64,000 nt of DNA, taken from the NCBI RefSeq assembly GCF_014650575.1, contig NZ_BMVF01000003.1, positions 124,001-188,000 on the forward strand, read 5' to 3'. Under the pieces are notes generated by a model. The model did not search any database. It saw nothing but the letters and a program-made list of their open reading frames with translations, and had not been told where the DNA came from. This stretch comes from Streptomyces naganishii JCM 4654. GTDB lineage: Bacteria > Actinomycetota > Actinomycetes > Streptomycetales > Streptomycetaceae. A program made the position numbers and the translations under genes. Below are positions 22,969-31,344 of the stretch, piece by piece (within the stretch, counting starts at the first letter, position 1; every line of letters starts with the position of its first letter).

Positions 22969-24911
22969 CGCCCCTGGATCCGGCGTCCGATCCGTCCGAG
23001 GCCGCCGGGTTCCGCCTGCTGGGCCGCCTGGGCACCGGCGGGTTCGGGACCGTGTACCTCGGCAGACGCCCAGATGAGCGGCACGGGCCGGACACCCTGG
23101 GGGCGGTGAAGCTGCTCAAGCGCGAGTTCACCGAGGACGCGCAGCACATGCAGCGCTTCCACCAGGAGAGCAAGGCGCTGGAGCGCTGCAGGGGCGCCCG
23201 TATCCCGGAGCTGCTCGCGCTGGACTTCGCGGCGGGCCGGCAGCCCACGCTGGCGACCCGCTTCATCCCGGGTCTGTCGCTGTACCGGATCGTGGAGTCG
23301 CACGGCGGTCCGCTGCCCCGCGACACGGTGCAAGCGGTGGCGGCCGAGCTCGTGGACACCCTCGGCACCGCGCACCGCAAGGGGCTGCTCCACCGCGACC
23401 TGCACCCGGGGAACATCCTGCTGACCCGGGACGGCCCGTGGATCATCGACTTCGGGCTCACCCGGATCCGCGGCCAGCGGGTCACGCTGACCCTGGACAT
23501 GGTGATCGGCCACCCTCACTTCTGCGCGCCCGAGCAGGTGCGGGGCCTGGCCAGGACCGGCGACGCCACCGACGTGTTCGGCATCGCGGGGATCCTGCTG
23601 TACGCCCTGACCGGCCACCCCCCGTACACCGAGGAGAGCGACTCGCGGGCCATGCTGGTGCGCCGGGTCGGCGGGGTCCCGCCCGACCTGTCGGGGCTGC
23701 CGGAGGACTCGATGGGCCGGCTGATCCGCGCCTGCCTCGCCCCGGACCCGGCCGACCGGCCGGCCCTGGAGGAGATCGCCGACGGCTTCGGGCCGCCGGG
23801 CACGCTGCGGCTGCCCGAGGACGTGGCCCGCACCCTGGCCGCCTACCGGGCTGAGCTGCGGGAGTTCCTGGCCGCGCAGGGCAACTCCGCCGACCTGACG
23901 GTGCCGTTCAGGCCCGGGCGCCGCAGCTGGAGCGCCGGCGTCGGGGAGTGGCCGCACAGCGTGGCGGCCACCGAGGACGGCGGTGTGGTGACCGCCGACC
24001 GCGGGGGCGCGGTGCGCTGGCTCGACGCGGCCACCGGGCAGGAAATGGAGCGGCGCACGGACTTCACCGCGCCGGTGCAGCTGTGCGCGGAGAGCGGGGT
24101 GCTGCTGGTGTGCGACGCGGAGGGCCGGCTGGAGTCGTGGAACACGCAGGACCACCGCAGGTGGTGGTCGTGGCCCGCGGGCGCCCTCGCCGGCGCGCGG
24201 GCGCTGCTGCGCGGGCAGAGCGTGTTCCTCGGGGAGGCCACGGGCCGGCTGCACCACTTCGACGCGGTGACGCGCCGGCTGTGGTGGGAGACCGATCCGC
24301 TCACCGACACCTCGGGCGCCCCGGCCCTGCCCGTGGCCGCGGGGGCCGGGCACGTCTACCTGGCGGCGGTGCGGGGCGGGGAGATCCTGTCGGTGGACGA
24401 CGAGGACGGCGCCCTCACCTGGAAGGCGCCGGTGCGGCTGCCCGCGCCGGTGCTGGCCGCGCCGCTGCCGCTGGAGGCGCACCTGGTGGTCGCGGACGGC
24501 GAGGGCGGCGTGCGGTGCCTGGCCGCCGCGGACGGCTCCCTCGTCTGGGAGGCCCGGCTGGGCGCGCCGGTGGTGGCGGCGCCGGTGCGGGTGGTCGACA
24601 CGGTGATCGTCGGCGACGCGGCGGGCACGGTGCACTGTGTGAGCGCGGCGACCGGGGAGCCGCTGTGGCGCGCCCACCACGGCGGGCGGGAGGAGTTCTT
24701 CGCGCTGTGCACGGACGGCGCGGCGGTGTACGCGGGCGGCTGGAGCGGCCGGCTGCATCTGCTGGACGCGGCGGACGGCGCGTCGCTGCAGAGCTTCGAC
24801 CTGGGCGGGCAGATCCTCGCGACCGCCTGCGCCCCGGGCGGCCGGAGCGTGCACGCGGCGTCGTCGAGCGGGACGCTGCACGCGCTGCCCTCGGTGGCCG
24901 GACCGCCCTGA
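22962..24911 (+). CDS. Ser/Thr protein kinase with C-terminal PQQ-like repeat propeller
   Basis: 649 residues from ATG 22962, overlapping the vWA gene stop. The kinase domain (about 16-285) is complete: glycine loop GRLGTGGFGTVYLG, Lys50 in GAVKLLK, catalytic loop HRDLHPGN (144-151), and DFG (163-165). The loop has His in place of Lys after HRDL, an atypical detail also found in some active kinases. Residues 325-649 form about seven beta-propeller repeats of the PQQ type (GGAVRWLDAATGQ, GRLESWNTQD, GTVHCVSAATGEPLW, GRLHLLDAADG). No membrane helix, so it acts in the cytosol, unlike PknD-type kinases. The propeller may sense or dock partner proteins of the cassette. Confidence 0.8.
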   Translation: MVTPLDPASDPSEAAGFRLLGRLGTGGFGTVYLGRRPDERHGPDTLGAVKLLKREFTEDAQHMQRFHQESKALERCRGARIPELLALDFAAGRQPTLATRFIPGLSLYRIVESHGGPLPRDTVQAVAAELVDTLGTAHRKGLLHRDLHPGNILLTRDGPWIIDFGLTRIRGQRVTLTLDMVIGHPHFCAPEQVRGLARTGDATDVFGIAGILLYALTGHPPYTEESDSRAMLVRRVGGVPPDLSGLPEDSMGRLIRACLAPDPADRPALEEIADGFGPPGTLRLPEDVARTLAAYRAELREFLAAQGNSADLTVPFRPGRRSWSAGVGEWPHSVAATEDGGVVTADRGGAVRWLDAATGQEMERRTDFTAPVQLCAESGVLLVCDAEGRLESWNTQDHRRWWSWPAGALAGARALLRGQSVFLGEATGRLHHFDAVTRRLWWETDPLTDTSGAPALPVAAGAGHVYLAAVRGGEILSVDDEDGALTWKAPVRLPAPVLAAPLPLEAHLVVADGEGGVRCLAAADGSLVWEARLGAPVVAAPVRVVDTVIVGDAAGTVHCVSAATGEPLWRAHHGGREEFFALCTDGAAVYAGGWSGRLHLLDAADGASLQSFDLGGQILATACAPGGRSVHAASSSGTLHALPSVAGPP

Positions 24912-24925
24912 GCCTGCCGCCCATG

Positions 24926-24966
24926 CCGCGGGCCCGCCGTCCCGGCGGGGGACGGCGGGCCCGCGG
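24926..24966 (+). terminator. strong intrinsic hairpin ending the GTPase cassette
   Basis: Perfect 18-base stem (left arm 24926-24943, right arm 24949-24966) with a five-base loop, 14 bp after the kinase stop. There is no T-run, as usual in Streptomyces. It also lies between convergent genes, so it may stop the leftward DUF2795 transcript. Confidence 0.8.
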
Positions 24967-24990
24967 GTGTTCCGGGTCCCGGGCGGGCCG

Positions 24991-25182
24991 TCACTCGTTG
25001 AAGATGGCCTTCTGCACCTCGTTGGGTCCGTCGAAGTGGTCCTTCTTCAGGCCGTCGAGCCGGCTGACGATCTTGTCGTCGGCCTTGTTCTTGCGGGCAC
25101 GGTCGACGAGGTGCTGCTTGTCCGTCGGGTAGTCCATGCCGCTGAGGGCCTTCTGCAGTTCGATCGGGCTGAGATCGGCCAT
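24991..25182 (-). CDS. DUF2795 small protein
   Basis: 63 residues from ATG 25182. The sequence LSPIELQKALSGMDYPTDKQ and LVDRARKNKADDKIVSRL shows the DUF2795 pattern (short helical domain with LP/YP-tdK-eLi). These 60-90 aa proteins are common in actinobacteria and have no established function. It is transcribed leftward toward the hairpin closing the GTPase cassette. Nothing in the gene links it to that cassette. Confidence 0.8.
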   Translation of the reverse strand: MADLSPIELQKALSGMDYPTDKQHLVDRARKNKADDKIVSRLDGLKKDHFDGPNEVQKAIFNE

Positions 25183-25277
25183 GGGAGCCTCCCGTGGGGG
25201 GTGGTACGGCCGTCCACCGGACGGCCGTCGTGCGGTTTCCTTGGCCCCATCGGAGTGCCCCGTGCGGGCCGGGGCAT

Positions 25278-26846
25278 TCAGGCCCCCTCCAGCACCGCCA
25301 TCGCCGCGTTGTGCCCGGGCACCCCGCTGACGCCGCCGCCGCGCACCGCGCCCGCGCCGCACAGCAGCACGTTGGCGTGCCGGGTCTCCACGCCCCAGCG
25401 GCCCGCTCCCTCCTCGGCGTACGGCCAGCTCAGCGGCCGGTGGAAGATGTTGCCGCCGGGCAGGCGCAGGTCGCGTTCGAGGTCGAGCGGGGTCTTCGCC
25501 TCGATGCAGGGCCGGCCCTCGGCGTCGGTAGCCAGGCAGTCGGCCAGCGGTTCGGCGAGGTGGGCGTCGAGCTGGGCCAGTGTCGACTTCAGCAGTTCCT
25601 CGCGCACGGTGTCGTTGTCGCGGGCGAAGAGGCGGGCCGGGGTGTGCAGGCCGAACAGGGTGAGTGTCTGGTAGCCCTGTTCGGCCAGGTCGGGGCCGAG
25701 GATGGTGGGGTCGGTCAGGGAGTGGCAGTAGATCTCGGAGGGCGGGGCGGCGGGCAGGTCACCGGCGGCCGCCTGGGCGTGTGCGGTGGCGAGCTGCTCG
25801 TAGCCCTCGGCGATGTGGAAGGTGCCGGAGAAGGCCTCGCGCGGGTCGACCGAGCGGTCGCGGAGCCGGGGCAGCCGCTTGAGCAGCATGTTCACCTTGA
25901 GCTGGGCGCCCTCGGCGGGCTCGGGCGGCTCCTCGCCGAGCAGTGCGGCCAGGGCCTGCGGGGAGGCGTTCACGAGCACGTGCCGGGCGGCGGCGGTGCC
26001 CTCGCCGTCCCGGGTGCGGTAGGTGACCTCCGCGCCCCGTCCGTCGGCGGCCACCCGCACCGCCTCGTGGCCGGTGGCGAGGACCGCGCCGGCCCGGCGG
26101 GCCGCGTCGGCGAGCGCGTCGGTCAGGGCCCCCATGCCGCCCACGGGGACGTCCCAGGCTCCGGTGCCACGGCCGATGACGTGGTAGAGGAAGCAGCGGT
26201 TCTGCGCCAGCGACGGGTCGTGGGCGCCGGCGAAGGTGCCGATGAGGGCGTCGGTGAGGACGACTCCGCGTACGAGGTCGTCGGCGAACCTCTCCTCCAC
26301 GGCGACGCCGATCGGCTCCTCGAACAGGGCGCGCCAGGCCTCCTCGTCGTCGACGCGGCGGCGCAGTTCCGCGCGGGTGGGCAGCGGCTCGGTGAGGGTG
26401 GGGAAGACCCGCTCGGCGAGGCGGCCGGTCATGCCGTAGAAGCGCTGCCAGGCCTCGTACTCGCGCTCGGAGCCGGTCAGCCGGGCGAAGGCTTCCCGGG
26501 TGCGTTCCTCGCCGCCGCCCACGAGCAGCCCGGTGGGCCGTCCGTCGCGCTCGACGGGGGTGTACGAGGAGATGGTGCGGGTGCGCAGCCGGAAGTCCAG
26601 GCCGAGGTCCCGGACGATCTTCTCCGGCAGCAGGCTGACCAGGTAGGAGTAGCGGGACAGCCGGGCGTCGACGCCGGCGAAGGGGCGGGTGGAGACGGCC
26701 GCGCCGCCGGTGTGGTCCAGCCGCTCCAGCACCAGCACCGACCGTCCGGCCCGGGCCAGGTAGGCGGCGGCGACCAGCCCGTTGTGGCCGCCGCCGACGA
26801 CCACGACGTCATAGCCGTGCTGCCTGTGTGCCTCGTGTGCGCTCAT
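25278..26846 (-). CDS. CrtI/phytoene-desaturase-like FAD oxidoreductase
   Basis: 522 residues from ATG 26846. The N-terminal dinucleotide fold is VVVVGGGHNGLVAAAYLARAG, followed by LVLERLDHTGGAAVST; GHNG is typical of the pyridine nucleotide-disulphide/phytoene dehydrogenase-related group. The FAD C-terminal motif is NVLLCGAGAVRGGGVSGVPGHNAAMAVL. Mammalian PYROXD2 and many bacterial copies share this plan. The substrate is unknown, and no carotenoid genes are nearby. It is probably monocistronic; a 58-bp gap separates it from the downstream end of the kinase-TPR gene. Confidence 0.8.
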   Translation of the reverse strand: MSAHEAHRQHGYDVVVVGGGHNGLVAAAYLARAGRSVLVLERLDHTGGAAVSTRPFAGVDARLSRYSYLVSLLPEKIVRDLGLDFRLRTRTISSYTPVERDGRPTGLLVGGGEERTREAFARLTGSEREYEAWQRFYGMTGRLAERVFPTLTEPLPTRAELRRRVDDEEAWRALFEEPIGVAVEERFADDLVRGVVLTDALIGTFAGAHDPSLAQNRCFLYHVIGRGTGAWDVPVGGMGALTDALADAARRAGAVLATGHEAVRVAADGRGAEVTYRTRDGEGTAAARHVLVNASPQALAALLGEEPPEPAEGAQLKVNMLLKRLPRLRDRSVDPREAFSGTFHIAEGYEQLATAHAQAAAGDLPAAPPSEIYCHSLTDPTILGPDLAEQGYQTLTLFGLHTPARLFARDNDTVREELLKSTLAQLDAHLAEPLADCLATDAEGRPCIEAKTPLDLERDLRLPGGNIFHRPLSWPYAEEGAGRWGVETRHANVLLCGAGAVRGGGVSGVPGHNAAMAVLEGA

Positions 26847-26904
26847 GGTTCTTCGTAACACGCGGTGATCCACGGCGGCCAGGGGTCCGTTCCGGTCACC
26901 CGGC

Positions 26905-29073
26905 TCAGGCGCCGAGCTGGCGCAGGCAGTGGGCCTCGTCCTCGCGGCTGGCGAGGGTGTCGGGGTGACCCGCGCCCAGTACGCGGGCGCGGGCGGCGGC
27001 GACCTCGCGGTACTCGGCGAGCGCGTCGGCCCAGCGGCCCAGCCAGCCGAGGCTGACGGCCACCTCGCGGCGGCTGACGAGGGTGTCCGGGTGGTCGGGC
27101 CCGAGGACGCGGTGCCGGATCGCCCACACGTCGCGGGACTCGGCAAGCGCCTCCTCCCAGCGGCCGAGGCGGCCGAGGTTGACGGCGAGGCCGTGGCGGG
27201 CGCGGAGGGTCTCGGGGTGGGTGGGGCCCTGCACGCGGGTGCGGTCCGCGGTCAGGTCGCGGTAGACCTCGAGCGCCTCCGCGCCGCGGCCTAGGCGGCC
27301 GAGGCTGATGCCGGCCTCGTGGCGGGCGGCGAGGGTGTCGGGGTGGTCGGGGCCGAGGGTCTCGGCGCGGGCGGCGGCCACCTCGCGGTAGGTGTGCAGG
27401 GCCTCGGTCCAGCGGCCCGACTGACCGAGCGCGTAGGCGACTTCGTACTGGCTGACCAGGGTGTCGGGGTGCCGCGGGCCGAGCACGCGGGCGCGGGCGG
27501 CGGCCACCTCGCGGGCCATGCGGTGGGACTCCTCCGGCCGGCCGAGCCGGCTGAGGTTGAGGGCGAGGTTGTGCCGGCAGCGCAGGGTGTCGGGGTGGTC
27601 CGCGCCCATCGTGCGCTCACGGTCGGCGAGCACCGCCGCGTACACCTGGTGCGCGTCGAGGTGACGTCCCAGTTGCCCGAGGACGTACGCCATCTCCTGC
27701 CGGGTGGCGAGGGTGCCGGGATGGTCGGGACCGAGCACCCGGATACGGGCCTCGGCGACCCGCTTGTACTCCCGCAGCGCGTCGGCGGCCCGCCCGGTGC
27801 GCCCGAGCACGAACGCCATCTCGTGCCGCACCGCGAGCGTGTCGGGGTGCTCCGCACCGAGAACCCCGGCCCGCGCCGCCCCGACCTCCCGATAGACAGC
27901 CAGGGCCTCCCGCCACCGCCCGCTCCGAACCAGCCCCACCGCCAGGTCGTACCGGTCCGCCAGGGCCGGCGGCACCTCCGCCCGCCGTGCGGCCCGCCCG
28001 GGGGCACCGGGCCGGGGCGGGGGCGGGACGGCCCTGTCGAGCCCCGCCGCCGGCAGGACAGCCCCGGCGGACTGCGGCAGAGCGCCACCGGCGGACCCGG
28101 GCAGGGCAGGCCCCACGGGCCTCGGCGGAGCACCACCGGCAGACCCGGGCAGGCCGCCCCCTGCGACCTCCGGCGGGACGGCGCGGGCGGACAGCGGCGG
28201 TGCCGCCCCCGCGGCCACCGCCGGGGCGGCTCCTGTGGTGAGGCGGTGGTGCAACTCCTCGGCGTCGCGCGGGCGTTGGTCGGGATTCTTGGCCAGGAGG
28301 TCGAGGATGAGGCGTTCGAGGTGCGCGGGGAGGTCGGCGCGGTGGTGGCGGGGCGGTGCCGGTGGGGTGTCGCGGTGGCCGACGAGGATCGCCCAGGCGT
28401 CGTCGAGGTCGAACGGCGGGGCCCCGGTGGAGATCTCGTAGAGCACGCAGCCGAGCGAGTACAGGTCGCTGCGCTGGTCGACGCCGGTGCCGCCGATCTG
28501 CTCGGGCGACATGTAGTGCGGGGTGCCCATGGCGACGTTCGTGCCGGTGAGCCGGGCGGTGAAGCCGATGTCGTGGCCGAGCCGGGCGATGCCGAAGTCG
28601 CAGATCTTCACGGTGCCGTCAGCCAGCCGCACGATGTTCGCGGGCTTCAGGTCCCGGTGCACGATGCCCTGCCGGTGCGTGTAGGCGAGCGCGGCCGCGA
28701 CCTGCTCGGCGATCTCCACCACGTCGGCGACGGGCAGCGGCCGGTGACCGTTTCCGGCGAGGAGCCGGCCGAGGTCGCTCCCGTCGAGCAGTTCCATCAC
28801 CAGGTAGAGCACGCCGTCGTCCTCGCCGAAGTCGTGCACGACGGTCACCCCGCGGTGCTGGAGCGCGGCCGCCACCCGGGCCTCGCGCCGGAACCGCTCG
28901 CGCAGCACCCGCGCGAAGGACGCGTCCCGCGGCGGGCCGAGCGGCTTGAGGCACTTCACGGCGACCTGACGGCCCAGCGACTCGTCGCGCGCCCGCCACA
29001 CCTCCCCCATGCCGCCCCGCCCGATCGCCTCGAGCAGCCGGTACCGGCCGTGGATCAGCCTGCTGTCCGCCAT
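26905..29073 (-). CDS. Ser/Thr protein kinase with eight 42-residue TPRs
   Basis: 722 residues from ATG 29073. The kinase domain (10-280) has GRGGMGEVW, Lys40 in VAVKCLK, HRDLKPANI (139-147), DFG at 159-161 and GTPHYMSPEQ. A Pro/Gly/Ala linker (285-370) follows. Residues 374-709 are eight consecutive 42-residue tetratricopeptide repeats of kinesin-light-chain style, each ending GxxHPDTLxx, plus a partial ninth. No transmembrane helix is present, unlike PknB. TPRs of this kind bind protein partners. It is the second kinase with a repeat domain within 6 kb. The repeats cause a visible 126-bp periodicity in the DNA. Confidence 0.85.
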   Translation of the reverse strand: MADSRLIHGRYRLLEAIGRGGMGEVWRARDESLGRQVAVKCLKPLGPPRDASFARVLRERFRREARVAAALQHRGVTVVHDFGEDDGVLYLVMELLDGSDLGRLLAGNGHRPLPVADVVEIAEQVAAALAYTHRQGIVHRDLKPANIVRLADGTVKICDFGIARLGHDIGFTARLTGTNVAMGTPHYMSPEQIGGTGVDQRSDLYSLGCVLYEISTGAPPFDLDDAWAILVGHRDTPPAPPRHHRADLPAHLERLILDLLAKNPDQRPRDAEELHHRLTTGAAPAVAAGAAPPLSARAVPPEVAGGGLPGSAGGAPPRPVGPALPGSAGGALPQSAGAVLPAAGLDRAVPPPPRPGAPGRAARRAEVPPALADRYDLAVGLVRSGRWREALAVYREVGAARAGVLGAEHPDTLAVRHEMAFVLGRTGRAADALREYKRVAEARIRVLGPDHPGTLATRQEMAYVLGQLGRHLDAHQVYAAVLADRERTMGADHPDTLRCRHNLALNLSRLGRPEESHRMAREVAAARARVLGPRHPDTLVSQYEVAYALGQSGRWTEALHTYREVAAARAETLGPDHPDTLAARHEAGISLGRLGRGAEALEVYRDLTADRTRVQGPTHPETLRARHGLAVNLGRLGRWEEALAESRDVWAIRHRVLGPDHPDTLVSRREVAVSLGWLGRWADALAEYREVAAARARVLGAGHPDTLASREDEAHCLRQLGA
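26944..27951 (-). repeat. 126-bp coding repeat array (TPR region)
   Basis: Eight 126-bp units encode the 42-residue TPRs of the kinase. DNA similarity between units is high (for example GTGTCSGGGTG words on the plus strand once per unit), pointing to expansion by duplication. Boundaries are set from the protein repeat. Confidence 0.7.
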
Positions 29074-29139
29074 CTCGCGCCGTCGCCCCCGTCGCCCCTG
29101 TGCCCCGCCCTCCCCAGGGCCCGCGCCCAGTATGGCGGG

Positions 29140-30024
29140 CTACCGTCCGGCTTTGTACGGTGCGGGCCGCGCCCCGGGACCGAGCCTCGCCATCGCGCGC
29201 AGGATGTGTTTGGGCGGCAGTTGCCAGCGCAGACGTGCGGGAATGCCGCGCAGCAGGGTCCCCGTGACGCGCAGCCCGCGCGTCACGGCGGCGGGCGCGG
29301 GGGCCGGTCTGCCGTACAGCTCGTGGGCGTACGGCGGCAAAGAGGCGTACGCCAGCTGCGCCACGCGCCGCCACAGCACCTCCCGCGCCGGGACGAGCAG
29401 GGGGTGCGTCGGCGGACGGAGCAGGAAGTCGTCCACCGCGCGGGCGTCGGCCCCGGCGGCCAGTCGGGGACGCACCTCGGCGAAGTAGGCGGCCATCCCG
29501 GCGCGGTCGGCCGGGACTCCGGCGGGGTCGAGGCCCACCAGGCGTGCGCTGACGCGGTGTTCGGCGAGGTAGCGGTCGGCCTGGGCGTCGGTGAGCGGGT
29601 ATCCGGAGCGGCGCAGCACGTGCAGATAGGAGTCGATCTCGGCGCAGTGCACCCACAGCAGCAGCTCGGGCGCGTCGATCGCGTACGCCCGCCCGGTCGC
29701 GGGGTCGGTCGCCGACAGCATGCCGTGGATCCTGCGGACCCGGGCGCCCGCCAGCTCGGCGGCCTCGGTGGTGCCGTACGTCGTGGTCCCGACGAAGTTG
29801 GCGGTGCGCATGAGCCGGCCCCAGGCGTCGCGCCGGAAGTCGGAGTTCTGCATCACCGCGCGCACCGCGAGCGGGTGCAGGGCCTGGAGGTAGAGCGCGC
29901 GGACGCCGGCGACCCACATCATCGGGTCACCGTGCATCTGCCAGGTCACCGAGCCGGGCCCGAACAGCCCGGGGTCGGGGGCCGGCCCCGGTGCGGAATC
30001 ACCGCCGCGCGTGGTCGCCACCAC
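29140..30024 (-). CDS. DUF2236 / MpaB-like oxygenase family protein
   Basis: 294 residues from GTG 30024 (a second GTG follows at once). Features of the DUF2236 family: SVTWQMHGDPMMWVAGVRALYLQALHPLA near the N-terminus, FRRDAWGRLMRTANFVGTTTYG, and ELLLWVHCAEIDSYL, the region supplying heme-ligand histidines in the latex-clearing and MpaB relatives. The gene starts six bases after the acyl-CoA dehydrogenase stop, so the two are cotranscribed. That makes a role in lipid or terpenoid oxidation plausible, though the family is functionally broad. Confidence 0.8.
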   Translation of the reverse strand: MVATTRGGDSAPGPAPDPGLFGPGSVTWQMHGDPMMWVAGVRALYLQALHPLAVRAVMQNSDFRRDAWGRLMRTANFVGTTTYGTTEAAELAGARVRRIHGMLSATDPATGRAYAIDAPELLLWVHCAEIDSYLHVLRRSGYPLTDAQADRYLAEHRVSARLVGLDPAGVPADRAGMAAYFAEVRPRLAAGADARAVDDFLLRPPTHPLLVPAREVLWRRVAQLAYASLPPYAHELYGRPAPAPAAVTRGLRVTGTLLRGIPARLRWQLPPKHILRAMARLGPGARPAPYKAGR

Positions 30025-30030
30025 CGCAGG

Positions 30031-31209
30031 CTAACGCCGTACCCGCGGCATCCCCAGGCCGATCCAGGAGATGATCTCGCGCTGGATCTCGTTGTTGCCT
30101 CCGCCGAAGGTGAAGATGACCGCGGAGCGGTAGCCGCGTTCCAGCTCGCCGTGCAGGACCGCCCCGGCCGAGCCCTCCTTGAGGGCGCCCGCGGCGGCGA
30201 CGACCTCCATCAGCCAGGCGTAGGCGTCACGGCGGGCCTCGGAGCCGTAGACCTTGACCGCGGAGGCGTCCTGCGGGGTGAGGGTGCCGTCCTGGACCGC
30301 GCCGACCATGCGCCAGTTGAGCAGCTTGAGCGCGTCCAGCCTGACGTGCGTCCGCGCCAGGCGGCGGCGCACCCAGGGCAGGTCGATCACGCGGCGGCCG
30401 TCGGCGAGCTTGGTGGCAGCGGCCCAGCGCCGCACGTCGTGCAGGGCGCGGATGGCCATGGTGCCGTGCGCGGCCAGCGTGACGCGCTCGTGGTTGAGCT
30501 GGTTGGTGATCAGCCGCCAGCCCTGGTTCTCCTCGCCGACGCGGTGCGAGACGGGGACGCGGACGTTCTCGTAGTAGCTCGCCGTGGTGTCGTGGGAGGC
30601 GAGGGTGTGGATCAACGTGCAGGAGTAGCCGGGGTCGGTGGTCGGCACCAGGAGCATGGTGATGCCGCGGTGCGGCGGGGCGGCGGGGTCGGTGCGCACG
30701 GCCAGCCACACCCAGTCGGCGGTGTCGCCGTTGGTGGTCCAGATCTTCTGCCCGTTGACGACGTACTCGTCGCCGTCGCGGACCGCGCGGGTGGTGAGGG
30801 AGGCGAGGTCGGTGCCGGCGGCGGGCTCGCTGTAGCCGATGGCGAAGTCGATCTCGCCGGAGAGGATCTTCGGCAGGAAGTACGCCTTCTGCTCGTCGCT
30901 GCCGTAGCGCATCAGCGTGGGGCCGACCGTGTTGAGCGCCATCAGGGGCAGCGGGACACCGGCCTGCGCGGCCTCGTCGAAGAAGACGAACTGTTCCATG
31001 GGGGTCAGGCCCCGGCCGCCGTACTCCTCGGGCCAGCCCACGCCCAGCCAGCCGTCGGCGCCCAGGCGCCGGATGGTGGCGCGGTAGAACCGCTTCTGGG
31101 CGGCGGGGTCGTAGTGGCGGGCACCGGCGTTGTCCGGCACGAGTTCGGCGAAGTAGGCGCGCAGTTCGCTGCGCAGCCGCTGCTGCTCGGGCGTGTGGTC
31201 GAGGTGCAC
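30031..31209 (-). CDS. acyl-CoA dehydrogenase, steroid-type FadE-like
   Basis: 392 residues from GTG 31209 with GGAGG ahead. Typical ACAD order: N-terminal helices with GWPEEYGGRG, FAIGYSEPAAGTDLASL, VVNGQKIWTTNG, and C-terminal FTFGGGNNEIQREIISWIGLG. The catalytic Glu position common in straight-chain ACADs is not obvious. The GGGNNEIQRE end is seen in the heteromeric FadE enzymes of sterol catabolism, which act as alpha2beta2 pairs. Only one subunit is present here. A perfect KstR-consensus box lies 42 bp upstream, linking it to the echA19-like operon. Confidence 0.8.
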   Translation of the reverse strand: MHLDHTPEQQRLRSELRAYFAELVPDNAGARHYDPAAQKRFYRATIRRLGADGWLGVGWPEEYGGRGLTPMEQFVFFDEAAQAGVPLPLMALNTVGPTLMRYGSDEQKAYFLPKILSGEIDFAIGYSEPAAGTDLASLTTRAVRDGDEYVVNGQKIWTTNGDTADWVWLAVRTDPAAPPHRGITMLLVPTTDPGYSCTLIHTLASHDTTASYYENVRVPVSHRVGEENQGWRLITNQLNHERVTLAAHGTMAIRALHDVRRWAAATKLADGRRVIDLPWVRRRLARTHVRLDALKLLNWRMVGAVQDGTLTPQDASAVKVYGSEARRDAYAWLMEVVAAAGALKEGSAGAVLHGELERGYRSAVIFTFGGGNNEIQREIISWIGLGMPRVRR

Positions 31210-31251
31210 GGCGCCTCCAGGCTCCCAAGGCCGGTTCGACGGCGCACACCG

Positions 31252-31265
31252 TAGAACGTGTTACA
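31252..31265 (-). promoter_or_regulatory. KstR-consensus operator before the acyl-CoA dehydrogenase
   Basis: Minus-strand TGTAACACGTTCTA matches TnnAACnnGTTnnA at all fixed positions and is close to the full palindrome TAGAACnnGTTCTA. It lies 42 bp upstream of the dehydrogenase start. Confidence 0.6.
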
Positions 31266-31344
31266 GAAATTGGGAATGCCGGTGCGGCGTCGTGTTGCAC
31301 GCCCGTCCGGCGGCGCGGCGCGGCCCCCCGCGTGTACGCCGGTG

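Noticed and set aside
26944-27951. CRISPR-like periodic repeat
   Set aside because: The 126-bp period is a coding TPR array in a continuous reading frame, without short identical repeats and unique spacers.
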